Assembly (NCBI RefSeq): GCF_902712855.1
Contig: NZ_LR743507.1
Span: forward strand, 3,210,001-3,274,000
From: Variovorax paradoxus
GTDB lineage: Bacteria; Pseudomonadota; Gammaproteobacteria; Burkholderiales; Burkholderiaceae_C
Length of the DNA: 64,000 bases
Reading direction: 5' to 3'
Shown here: positions 51,759 to 59,395 of the stretch, piece by piece
Layout of the letters: each line of letters begins with the position of its first letter
How positions within the stretch are numbered: the stretch's first letter is position 1
Notes under the pieces: generated by a model
Databases searched by the model: none
Told to the model about the DNA's origin: nothing
What the model saw: only the letters and a program-made list of their open reading frames with translations
Translations under genes and position numbers: made by a program

Positions 51759-52991
51759 TTGAAGTTCGCTCTGAAAATCGCTGCCGCAGCCGTCATCGCG
51801 GCCACCGCAACAGGTGCCCTCGCCCAGAAGGGTGAAACCGTCAAGATCGCCTGGCTCGATCCGCTCTCGGGCCTGATGGCCGCGGTCGGCACGAACCAGC
51901 TCAAGACCTTCCAGTTCTTCGCCGAGGAGTTCAACAAGAAGAACGCCGCGGGCGTGAAGTTCGAGATCATCGGCATCGACAACAAGCTCAGCCCGCAGGA
52001 AACCACCAGCGCGCTGCGCTCGGCCCTCGACCAGGGCGCGCGCTATATCGTGCAGGGCAACGGCTCCGGCCCGGCGCTCGCCATCATCGATGCGCTCGAG
52101 AAGAACAACGCGCGCAACCCTGGCAAGGAAGCGCTGTACCTGAACTACGCGGCGGTCGACCCCGACCTGACCAACAGCAAGTGCAGCTACTGGCAGTACC
52201 GCTTCGATGCCGACACGTCGATGAAGATGGAAGCGCTGACCACCTACATGAAGGACCAGCAGGACATCAAGAAGGTCTACCTGCTCAACCAGAACTACGC
52301 GCACGGCCAGCAGGTCTCCAAGTTCGCCAAGGAGAACCTGAAGTCCAAGCGCCCCGACGTGCAGATCGTCGGCGACGACCTGCATCCGCTGGCCCAGGTG
52401 CGCGACTTCGCGCCCTACATCGCCAAGATCAAGGCCTCGGGCGCCGACACGGTCATCACCGGCAACTGGGGTTCCGACCTCGCGCTGCTCATCAAGTCGG
52501 CCAACGACTCGGGCCTGAACGTCAAGTTCTACACCTACTACGCCGTGACCACCGGCACGCCGACCGCGATGGGCTCAGCGTCCGACGGCAAGGTCTACCA
52601 GGTCGGCTACGCCCACTACAACATGGGCGGCGACATGCAGAAGTACGCGGAAGACTTCAAGAAGAAGTTCAACGACGACCTCTACACCACCGACGTCTAC
52701 ACCGTGTTCCAGGCCCTGACCGAAGCCTTCGTGAAGACCAAGTCGACCGATCCGGTCAAGGTGGCCGCCGCGATGGAAGGCCTCAAGTTCAAGAGCTTCA
52801 ACGGCGACATCGAGCTGCGCAAGACCGACCACCAGGCGCAGCAGGGCCTCTACATCACCAAGTGGGAGAAGGCCAGCGCCAAGTATCCGTACAGCCCGGA
52901 GAACACCGGCTACACGCTGGCCCCCGTGAAGTTCTACGACGCCTACGTGGCGAGCACGCCCACCAGTTGCCAGATGAAGCGCCCGGGATGA
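51759..52991 (+). CDS. LivK-like branched-chain amino acid ABC binding protein, paralogue 2
   Basis: A 410-residue family-4 binding protein, very similar to paralogue 1 along its length (for instance KGETVKIAWLDPLSGLMAAVG and YAAVDPDLTNSKCSYWQYRFD), with the same CQMKRP end plus one Gly. The start codon is probably TTG 51759, 7 bases after AGGAG; no ATG lies near it and the signal peptide (about 1-23) begins there. A second in-frame TTG, 51741, is less likely. It directly precedes livHMGF and may be the main partner of that permease, with a terminator in between. Confidence 0.92.
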   Translation: MKFALKIAAAAVIAATATGALAQKGETVKIAWLDPLSGLMAAVGTNQLKTFQFFAEEFNKKNAAGVKFEIIGIDNKLSPQETTSALRSALDQGARYIVQGNGSGPALAIIDALEKNNARNPGKEALYLNYAAVDPDLTNSKCSYWQYRFDADTSMKMEALTTYMKDQQDIKKVYLLNQNYAHGQQVSKFAKENLKSKRPDVQIVGDDLHPLAQVRDFAPYIAKIKASGADTVITGNWGSDLALLIKSANDSGLNVKFYTYYAVTTGTPTAMGSASDGKVYQVGYAHYNMGGDMQKYAEDFKKKFNDDLYTTDVYTVFQALTEAFVKTKSTDPVKVAAAMEGLKFKSFNGDIELRKTDHQAQQGLYITKWEKASAKYPYSPENTGYTLAPVKFYDAYVASTPTSCQMKRPG

Positions 52992-53001
52992 TGCAGGCCC
53001 C

Positions 53002-53052
53002 CAGGCTGCGCACACTGCGAGCCGGCATCGCCGGCACGCAGGTGTTCCGCGA
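53002..53052 (+). repeat. Possible degenerate extragenic repeat, copy F
   Basis: CAGGCTGCGCACACTGCG, CCGGCATCGCCGG hairpin and GGTGTTCCGCG stand in the order of copies D and E, but the first (C5/G5) hairpin is missing. It begins 10 bases after the paralogue 2 stop. It may be a decayed copy. Confidence 0.4.
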
Positions 53053-53129
53053 GGACGCACTCGCCGTGTCGTCGGTCCGTGCTGTGCAAGACACGGCGCG
53101 CGACTGAGCCCGGCGCCGCTTGTTGGTCG

Positions 53130-53164
53130 AGGCCCGACTTCAACACTCGGGCCTTTTTCTTTTT
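53130..53164 (+). terminator. Intrinsic terminator between LivK paralogue 2 and livH
   Basis: AGGCCCGA, a 9-base loop, TCGGGCCT and then TTTTTCTTTTTC give a strong intrinsic terminator 19 bases before livH. Binding proteins are often made in excess of their permease; a leaky terminator here would do that. Confidence 0.85.
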
Positions 53165-53183
53165 CAACTGACACGAAAGACCG

Positions 53184-54137
53184 ATGAACGTCGAATTCTT
53201 CGTCATCTCGCTGCTCAACGGCGTGAGCTACGGCTTGCTGTTGTTCATGCTGAGCTCCGGCCTCACGCTGATCTTCAGCATGATGGGCGTGCTCAACTTC
53301 GCGCACGCCAGCTTCTACATGCTGGGCGCCTACTTCGCCTACACGCTGTCGAACATCGTCGGCTTCTGGCCGGCGCTCTTCATCGCTCCCTTGCTCGTGT
53401 TCGCGCTCGGCGCGGCCTTCGAGCGCTATTGCCTGCGGCGCGTCCACAAGTTCGGCCACGTGCCCGAGCTGCTGGTGACCTTCGGGCTGTCGTACCTCAT
53501 CCTCGAGATCGTGCAGCTGGTGTGGGGCCGCTCCACCGTGCCGTACGGCCTGCCTTCGGCGCTGCAGGGCCCGCTCTTCACGCTCTACGGGACGCAGTTC
53601 CCCAAGTCGCGCTCGTTCATCATGCTGGTGGCGGTGCTGATGCTGGTGTCGGTGTGGCTGCTGCTCACGCGCACGCGCATCGGCCTGGTGATCCAGGCGG
53701 CGCTGAAGCACCCCGACATGGTCGAGGCACTGGGCCACAACGTGCCGCGCGTGTTCATGCTGGTGTTCGGCGGCGGCGCCGCGCTGGCGGGGCTGGCCGG
53801 CGTGGTCGGCGGCAACACCTACGTCACCGAGCCTGCGATGGCCGGTTCGGTCGGCTCCATCATCTTCGTGGTGGTGGTGGTCGGCGGCATGGGCTCGCTG
53901 GCGGGCGCCTTCCTGGCGTCGCTGATCATCGGCGTCGTGCAGACCTTCGCGGTGGCCATGGACCAGTCGCTGGCCACCGGCCTGCAGGCGCTGGGCATGG
54001 CCGTGACCGACCAGACCTTCGGCTACGAGCTGCTCAAGCTCACCATCTCGCAGGTGGCGCCGATCCTTCCGTACCTGTTCCTGGTGCTGATCCTCATCTT
54101 CAGGCCCAAGGGTCTTCTCGGTACGCGGGAGGACTGA
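53184..54137 (+). CDS. livH: Branched-chain amino acid ABC permease LivH
   Basis: A 317-residue inner-membrane permease with about eight helices. It shows the family segments NGVSYGLLLFMLSSGLTLIF and GVLNFAHASFYMLGAYFAY near the start, and the loop IQAALKHPDMVEALGHNVPR that contacts the ATPase. The end PYLFLVLILIFRPKGLLG is typical. livM follows after 4 bases. The upstream terminator separates it from the binding protein genes. Confidence 0.95.
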   Translation: MNVEFFVISLLNGVSYGLLLFMLSSGLTLIFSMMGVLNFAHASFYMLGAYFAYTLSNIVGFWPALFIAPLLVFALGAAFERYCLRRVHKFGHVPELLVTFGLSYLILEIVQLVWGRSTVPYGLPSALQGPLFTLYGTQFPKSRSFIMLVAVLMLVSVWLLLTRTRIGLVIQAALKHPDMVEALGHNVPRVFMLVFGGGAALAGLAGVVGGNTYVTEPAMAGSVGSIIFVVVVVGGMGSLAGAFLASLIIGVVQTFAVAMDQSLATGLQALGMAVTDQTFGYELLKLTISQVAPILPYLFLVLILIFRPKGLLGTRED

Positions 54138-54141
54138 TGCC

Positions 54142-55479
54142 ATGAACACCGCAACCACAACGACATCCAACGCATCGGCCAAGGCGCCGACCCAGTACTA
54201 CCGGTTCAAGCCGCTGAACATCGGGCGCATCCTGATCTGGTCGATGTTCGCGCTGCTGCTGATCGTGGCGCCGATGCTGTTCACCAGCAGCCTGGCGCTC
54301 ACGATGCTGTCGCAGATCGGCTACCTGATCATCATCTGCCTGAGCTACAACATCCTGCTGGGGCAGGGTGGCATGCTCAGTTTCGGGCACGCCGTGTACG
54401 TGGGCCTGGGCTCGTTCATCGCGATCCATGCGATGAACATGGCCAGTGCCGGCCAGCTGCCGGTGCCGCTGGTGCTCATTCCGCTCGTGGGCGGGCTGGG
54501 CGGCCTGTTCTTCGCCGTGATCTTCGGCTACGTGTCGACCAAGAAGTCGGGCACCACCTTCGCGATGATCACGCTCGGCCTGGGCGAGCTGGTCGCGGCC
54601 ATGGCGCTGATGTTTCCGAGCTTCTTCGGCGGCGAGGGCGGCATCACCACCAACCGCGTCTACGGCACGTCGCTGCTGGGCATCACCTTCGGTCCGCAGA
54701 AACAGGTGTACTACCTGATCGCTGTGTACTGCTTCATCTGCACCGGGCTGATGTTCGCCTTCACCGGCACGCCGCTGGGCCGCATGCTGAACGCGGTGCG
54801 CGACAACCCGGAGCGCGTGGAGTTCATCGGCTACAACACACAGCGCGTGCGCTACTACGCCTTCATCATCGCCGGCTTCTTCGCCGGCATCGGCGGCGGG
54901 CTGGCTGCGATCAACTTCGAGATCGTGAATGCGGCCGACAGCCTGAACGGCCTTCGCTCGGGCAGCTACCTGCTGTTCACCTTCCTGGGCGGCGCCACGT
55001 TCTTCTTCGGGCCGATCATCGGTGCGGCGCTGCTGGTGTTCGCGCTGGTGCTGCTGTCCGAGCTCAGCAAGGCATGGCTGCTGTACGTGGGCCTGGTGTT
55101 CCTGCTGATGGTGATGTTCGCGCCCGGCGGTGTGGCCAGCCTGATCATGATGAATGTGCGCGTGGCGCTGTTCGGCAAGATCAAGCGCTTCTACCTGCTG
55201 TACGTGGGCCTGTTCATCGGTGCGGCAATCATGCTGGCCGGCGCGGCAGCCATCGTCGAGATGATCTATCACATGCAGCTCAATGCGGCGCTCGGCCCGA
55301 TGGTGCCGTTCGCGGGCCTGCAGCTCGACACCTCGGCGGCCACGGCGTGGATCGTTGCGGTGGCGCTGCTGGCGGTGGGCCTGGGCATCTTCGAGGTGGT
55401 GCGCAGGCGCTTCGCGAAGGTGTGGGGTCAGGCGCAGGAAGAAATCGAAGCCGAGATCAAGCGGCGGGAGACGGCATGA
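54142..55479 (+). CDS. livM: Branched-chain amino acid ABC permease LivM
   Basis: A 445-residue permease with the typical core (LSYNILLGQGGMLSFGHAVY near 68, MLNAVRDNPERVEFIGYNTQ near 215). After the core end MFAPGGVASLIMM (about 330) there is an extra region of about 110 residues with two more hydrophobic helices (YLLYVGLFIGAAIMLAGAAA and TAWIVAVALLAVGLGIFEVV) and a charged tail, longer than most LivM. Its stop overlaps the livG start (ATGA). Confidence 0.94.
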   Translation: MNTATTTTSNASAKAPTQYYRFKPLNIGRILIWSMFALLLIVAPMLFTSSLALTMLSQIGYLIIICLSYNILLGQGGMLSFGHAVYVGLGSFIAIHAMNMASAGQLPVPLVLIPLVGGLGGLFFAVIFGYVSTKKSGTTFAMITLGLGELVAAMALMFPSFFGGEGGITTNRVYGTSLLGITFGPQKQVYYLIAVYCFICTGLMFAFTGTPLGRMLNAVRDNPERVEFIGYNTQRVRYYAFIIAGFFAGIGGGLAAINFEIVNAADSLNGLRSGSYLLFTFLGGATFFFGPIIGAALLVFALVLLSELSKAWLLYVGLVFLLMVMFAPGGVASLIMMNVRVALFGKIKRFYLLYVGLFIGAAIMLAGAAAIVEMIYHMQLNAALGPMVPFAGLQLDTSAATAWIVAVALLAVGLGIFEVVRRRFAKVWGQAQEEIEAEIKRRETA

Positions 55480-56246
55480 CCTATTCACTCGAACTCAAGG
55501 GTCTGCGAAAGAGCTTCGGCAAGACCGACATCATCCGCGGCGTCGACCTGGCGGTGAACGCAGGCGAACGCATCGCCATCATCGGGCCGAACGGCGCGGG
55601 AAAGAGCACGCTGTTCAACCTGATCAGCGGGCGGCTGACGCCAACCAGCGGCGAGGTGCTGCTCAATGGCCAGCGCATCGACGGCAAGAAGCCGTACGAG
55701 ATCAACCGCATGGGCCTGTCGCGCAGCTTCCAGATCACGAACATCTTCCCCAAGCTGAGCGTGTTCGAGAACCTGCGCTGCGGCGTGCTGTGGAGCCTGG
55801 GCTACAAGTACACCTTCCTGCGTTTCCTGTCGAACCTCGACGACGCCAACGAGCGCACCGAGGAGCTCATCAAGCAGATCGGCCTGGAGAAGAAGCGCGA
55901 CGTGCACGCGGTGAACCTTACCTACGCCGAGCAGCGCGCGCTGGAAATCGGCGTGACCATTGCCGGCGGCGCCAGCGTGATCCTGCTGGACGAACCCACG
56001 GCCGGAATGAGCAAGACCGAGACCTCGCATTTCATCTCGCTCATCAAGCACGTGACGGTGGGCAAGACGCTGCTCACGGTGGAGCACGACATGGGCGTGG
56101 TGTTCGGACTGGCCGACAAGATCGCAGTGGTGGTATACGGCGAGGTCATCGCCTTCGACACGCCCGCGGCGGTGCGCGCCAATGCGCGCGTGCAGGAAGC
56201 GTATCTGGGCTCGTCGGTCGCGGATGCACAAGGGGCGGGACATTGA
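55476..56246 (+). CDS. livG: Branched-chain amino acid ABC ATPase LivG
   Basis: A 256-residue ATPase subunit. Walker A GPNGAGKST (about 38-46), Walker B VILLDEPTAG with the catalytic Glu near 173 and the switch His in TVEHDMG near 204 are canonical. The signature region, however, reads NLTYAEQRALEIG (near 149) instead of the L-S/A-Y/G-G-Q form seen in most ABC or LivG proteins, so the central Gly is lost. Coupled to livM by ATGA. See the finding on the LivF/LivG pair. Confidence 0.94.
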   Translation: MTYSLELKGLRKSFGKTDIIRGVDLAVNAGERIAIIGPNGAGKSTLFNLISGRLTPTSGEVLLNGQRIDGKKPYEINRMGLSRSFQITNIFPKLSVFENLRCGVLWSLGYKYTFLRFLSNLDDANERTEELIKQIGLEKKRDVHAVNLTYAEQRALEIGVTIAGGASVILLDEPTAGMSKTETSHFISLIKHVTVGKTLLTVEHDMGVVFGLADKIAVVVYGEVIAFDTPAAVRANARVQEAYLGSSVADAQGAGH

Positions 56247-56324
56247 TGCCCCCACTCTCATCACTTCGTGTATTCGCTGCCCCCCGAGGGGGCGAGGTCT
56301 CCCTTGGGGCGGCCCGACGGGAGA
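56245..56324 (+). repeat. Extragenic repeat, copy C (divergent type)
   Basis: It begins at the end of livG. CACTTCGTGT and a CCCCCCGAGGGGG hairpin are shared with the family, but the second part (TCTCCCTTGGGGCGGCCCG) differs from the other copies. It may be a second class of extragenic repeat. It separates livG from livF. Confidence 0.5.
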
Positions 56325-56331
56325 CCTGAAC

Positions 56332-57027
56332 ATGCTGAAGCTTCAAGACATCCACGCTTACTACGGCAAGAGCCACGTGCTGCACGGCGTTTCGTTCGAC
56401 GTGAACCCCGGCGAGATCGTCGCGCTGCTGGGCCGCAACGGCTCGGGCCGCTCGACCACCGCCAAGGCCATCATGGGCCTGGTGCATGCAGAGGGCGGCC
56501 TGCACTGGAAGGGGCAGGACATCCTGCGGCGCAAGGCCTACGAGATCGCGCACTGCGGCATCGGCTACGTGCCCGAGAACCGCGACATCTTCCCGAAGCT
56601 CACGGTGCACCAGAACCTGCTGCTGGGGCAGAAGGGCTCGGGCAAGGGCAGCCGCTGGTCGTTCGAGGACATGTACGGCATGTTCCCGCGCCTGAAGGAA
56701 CGCCAGCACACCGAGGCCGGCGTGCTCTCGGGCGGCGAGCAGCAGATGCTCACGCTGTGCCGCACGCTCATGGGCGACCCCGACCTCATCATCATCGACG
56801 AGCCGACCGAAGGCCTCGCGCCCAAGATCGTGGAGCTGGTGGGGCAGTACCTGCGCACGCTGAAGGACAAGGGCATCTCGGTGCTGCTGATCGAGCAGAA
56901 GCTGACGATCGCCATGGAGATCTCGGACCGCGCGCTGGTCATGGGCCACGGCAGCATCGTGTTCGACGGCACGCCCGACAGCCTGCGCGCCGATGCGACC
57001 ACGCGCAAGGAGTGGCTGGAGGTTTAA
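56332..57027 (+). CDS. livF: Branched-chain amino acid ABC ATPase LivF
   Basis: A 231-residue ATPase subunit partnered with LivG. Signature LSGGEQQMLTLCRTL (about 134) and Walker B LIIIDEPTEG (about 155) are canonical. Walker A reads GRNGSGRSTT (about 35-44): the phosphate-contacting Lys is an Arg (codon CGC), and the switch His is Gln (LIEQKLT), the latter usual in LivF. ATG 56332, with GGGAGA upstream. The repeat between livG and livF (85 bases) breaks the usual tight spacing. Confidence 0.95.
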   Translation: MLKLQDIHAYYGKSHVLHGVSFDVNPGEIVALLGRNGSGRSTTAKAIMGLVHAEGGLHWKGQDILRRKAYEIAHCGIGYVPENRDIFPKLTVHQNLLLGQKGSGKGSRWSFEDMYGMFPRLKERQHTEAGVLSGGEQQMLTLCRTLMGDPDLIIIDEPTEGLAPKIVELVGQYLRTLKDKGISVLLIEQKLTIAMEISDRALVMGHGSIVFDGTPDSLRADATTRKEWLEV

Positions 57028-57035
57028 GTAAACCC

Positions 57036-57121
57036 CAGGCTTCGCGCACTGCGTGTCGCTTCGCCAACCCCCTTGCAGGGGGCAACACCTGCGGCCCGGC
57101 GAAGCCGGTTCCGCGGTGTTC
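57036..57121 (+). repeat. Extragenic hairpin repeat, copy D
   Basis: The best preserved copy, starting 8 bases after the livF stop: CAGGCTTCGCGCACTGCG, TGTCGCTTCGCCAA, CCCCCTTGCAGGGGG hairpin, CAACACCTGCGG, CCGGCGAAGCCGG hairpin, TTCCGCGGTGTTC. It aligns with copy E almost base for base. Confidence 0.85.
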
Positions 57122-57174
57122 CCTGGAAGGTCTTGTCCAGCCTTGGGCCTTGTCTCGACAGCGACTGCATGCCA

Positions 57175-57202
57175 TTGTTGCGTCGCGACAAAGGCCTAGA
57201 AT
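57175..57202 (+). promoter_or_regulatory. Candidate sigma-70 promoter of the fad genes
   Basis: TTGTTG (57175-57180) and TAGAAT (57197-57202) are 16 bases apart, 60 bases before the fadB-like start. The leader that follows contains GAAAAAG...CTTTTTC and a CT-rich tract (57220-57241), then AAGGA before the ATG. Confidence 0.55.
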
Positions 57203-57262
57203 CCCCCGAAAAAGAACACTCGTGCTTTTTCTTCTTTTTCTTCACACACCAAGGAACGCAGC

Positions 57263-59368
57263 ATGACGGCTGAATACAAAGTGCTCGGCGATGTCGCCGT
57301 GATCACCATGACCAACCCTCCGGTCAACGGTCTCGGCTTCTCGACGCGCATCGGCATCACCGATGGCCTGGCGAAGGCCAATGCCGACGACGCCGTCAAG
57401 GCCATCGTCATCACGGGCGCCGGCAAGGCGTTCTCGGGCGGCGCGGACATCAAGGAGTTCGGCACGCCCAAGGCGCTGCAGGAGCCCAACCTGCTGAGCG
57501 TGATCCTCGCGCTCGAGAACTCGGCCAAGCCGATCGTGGCGGCCATCCATTCGGTGTGCATGGGCGGTGGGCTTGAACTGGCCCTGGGTTGCCACTACCG
57601 CGTGGCCGCTCCCGGCACCAGCGTGGCACTGCCCGAAGTCAAGCTGGGCCTGATCCCCGGCGCCGGCGGCACGCAGCGCCTGCCGCGCGTGCTCGGCGTG
57701 GAAACCGCACTGAACATGATCGTGAGCGGCGAGCCCGTGAAGAGCGAACTGCTCGCGAGCCTGCCGGGCCAGAAGCTGTTCGACGTGCTGGCCGCATCGC
57801 CCGAGTCGGTGTTCGACGAGGCCGTGGCCTTCGCCAAGAGCGTGGCCGGCAAGACCGGCGATGCACTGCCGCTGGTGCGCAACCTTCCGTGCAAGCACCC
57901 GCAGGGCGACGCCTACTTCCAGTTCGCCAAGAACATGGTCGGCGGCATGTCGAAGAACTATCCCGCGCCGCTGCAATGCGTGGAAGCCGTGCAGGCCGCC
58001 ACCAGGCTGAAGTTCGACGCGGGCATGGCCGAAGAGCGCCGCATCTTCACCTCGCTGATGTTCACGCCCGAATCGCTGGCGCTGCGCCACCTGTTCATGG
58101 CAGAGCGCGCCGCGAGCAAGATCCCCGACGTGGCAGACGACACGCCCAAGCGCGAGATCAAGGCCGTGGGCGTCATCGGTGCCGGCACCATGGGTGGCGG
58201 CATCTCGATGAACTTCCTGAACGCGGGCATCCCCGTGAAGATCCTCGAGATGAAGCAGGAAGCGCTCGACCGCGGCATCGCCACCATCAGGAAGAACTAC
58301 GAAGCCCAGGTCAAGAAGGGCAAGCTCAAGCAGGACAAGTACGAGCAGCGCATGGCGCTGCTGAGCACCACGCTGAGCTACGACGACCTGAAGGACGCCG
58401 ACCTCATCATCGAGGCGGTGTTCGAGGAACTCGGCGTGAAGGAGAAGGTGTTCAAGGAGCTCGACCGCGTCGCCAAGAAGGGCGCGATCCTGGCATCGAA
58501 CACCTCCACGCTGGACGTCGACAAGATCGCCTCGTTCACCGAGCGTCCGCAGGACGTGGTCGGCATGCACTTCTTCAGCCCCGCCAACGTGATGAAGCTG
58601 CTCGAAGTGGTGCGCGGCAAGGAAACCGCCAAGGACGTGCTCGCCACCGTCATGGCCATTGGCAAGAAGATCAAGAAGACGGCCGTGGTCTCGGGCGTGT
58701 GCGACGGCTTCATCGGCAACCGCATGATCGAGCAGTACAGCCGCCAGGCCGGCTTCCTGCTCGACGAAGGCGCGACGCCTCAGCAGGTCGACAAGGCCAT
58801 CGAGAAGTTCGGCTTCGCCATGGGTCCGTTCCGCATGGGCGACCTGGCGGGCAACGACATCGGCTGGGCCATCCGCAAGCGCCGCGCCGTCGAACGGGCC
58901 GACATGAAGTACAGCCGCACCGCCGACAAGCTCTGCGAACTGGGCCGCTTCGGCCAGAAGACCGGGGCAGGGTGGTACGACTACCAGGCCGGCAAGCGCG
59001 ACGCGATTCCATCGGACCTCGTGAACAAGATGATCGAGGACCACCGCAAGGAACTGGGCATCACGCCACGCAAGATCTCCGACGAGGAAATCGTGCAACG
59101 CCTGGTGTACGCGCTGGTCAACGAAGGCGCGCACATCCTGGAAGACGGCATCGCCTCGAAGTCCGGCGACATCGACATGGTGTACCTCACCGGCTACGGC
59201 TTCCCGATCTGGCGCGGCGGCCCGATGCACTACGCATCGCAGGTCGGCCTGTACAACGTGGCAGAGACGATGAAGCGCTTCGCCAAGAACCCGCGCGACG
59301 ACGCCGAGTTCTGGCAGCCCGCACCGCTGATCCAGAAGCTGGTGGCCGAAGGCAAGTCCTTCAGCTGA
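57263..59368 (+). CDS. Multifunctional enoyl-CoA hydratase/3-hydroxyacyl-CoA dehydrogenase (FadB/FadJ-like)
   Basis: Carries out the second and third steps of beta-oxidation. The 701 residues start with a crotonase domain (FSGGADIKEFG near 57, HSVCMGGGLELALGCHYR near 95, VKLGLIPGAGGTQR near 127), followed by a 3-hydroxyacyl-CoA dehydrogenase with NAD site GVIGAGTMGGG near 302 and the catalytic His in GMHFFSPANVM near 435, and a C-terminal dehydrogenase domain. Slightly shorter than E. coli FadB (729). The promoter at 57.2 kb probably drives this and the genes after it. Confidence 0.95.
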   Translation: MTAEYKVLGDVAVITMTNPPVNGLGFSTRIGITDGLAKANADDAVKAIVITGAGKAFSGGADIKEFGTPKALQEPNLLSVILALENSAKPIVAAIHSVCMGGGLELALGCHYRVAAPGTSVALPEVKLGLIPGAGGTQRLPRVLGVETALNMIVSGEPVKSELLASLPGQKLFDVLAASPESVFDEAVAFAKSVAGKTGDALPLVRNLPCKHPQGDAYFQFAKNMVGGMSKNYPAPLQCVEAVQAATRLKFDAGMAEERRIFTSLMFTPESLALRHLFMAERAASKIPDVADDTPKREIKAVGVIGAGTMGGGISMNFLNAGIPVKILEMKQEALDRGIATIRKNYEAQVKKGKLKQDKYEQRMALLSTTLSYDDLKDADLIIEAVFEELGVKEKVFKELDRVAKKGAILASNTSTLDVDKIASFTERPQDVVGMHFFSPANVMKLLEVVRGKETAKDVLATVMAIGKKIKKTAVVSGVCDGFIGNRMIEQYSRQAGFLLDEGATPQQVDKAIEKFGFAMGPFRMGDLAGNDIGWAIRKRRAVERADMKYSRTADKLCELGRFGQKTGAGWYDYQAGKRDAIPSDLVNKMIEDHRKELGITPRKISDEEIVQRLVYALVNEGAHILEDGIASKSGDIDMVYLTGYGFPIWRGGPMHYASQVGLYNVAETMKRFAKNPRDDAEFWQPAPLIQKLVAEGKSFS

Positions 59369-59395
59369 GGCTGGGCAGAAGGGTCAAGACCGCGC

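Noticed and set aside
57209..57241. GAAAAAG...CTTTTTC plus a CT-rich tract before the FadB-like gene as a terminator or attenuator
   Set aside because: The stem is only A/T plus one G/C pair and no leader peptide with a codon bias is seen; probably just an unstructured leader.
57242..59230. 662-codon frame on the minus strand opposite the FadB-like gene
   Set aside because: Antisense artefact; His/Arg/Gly/Leu-rich without motifs, while the + strand gene has complete catalytic motifs.
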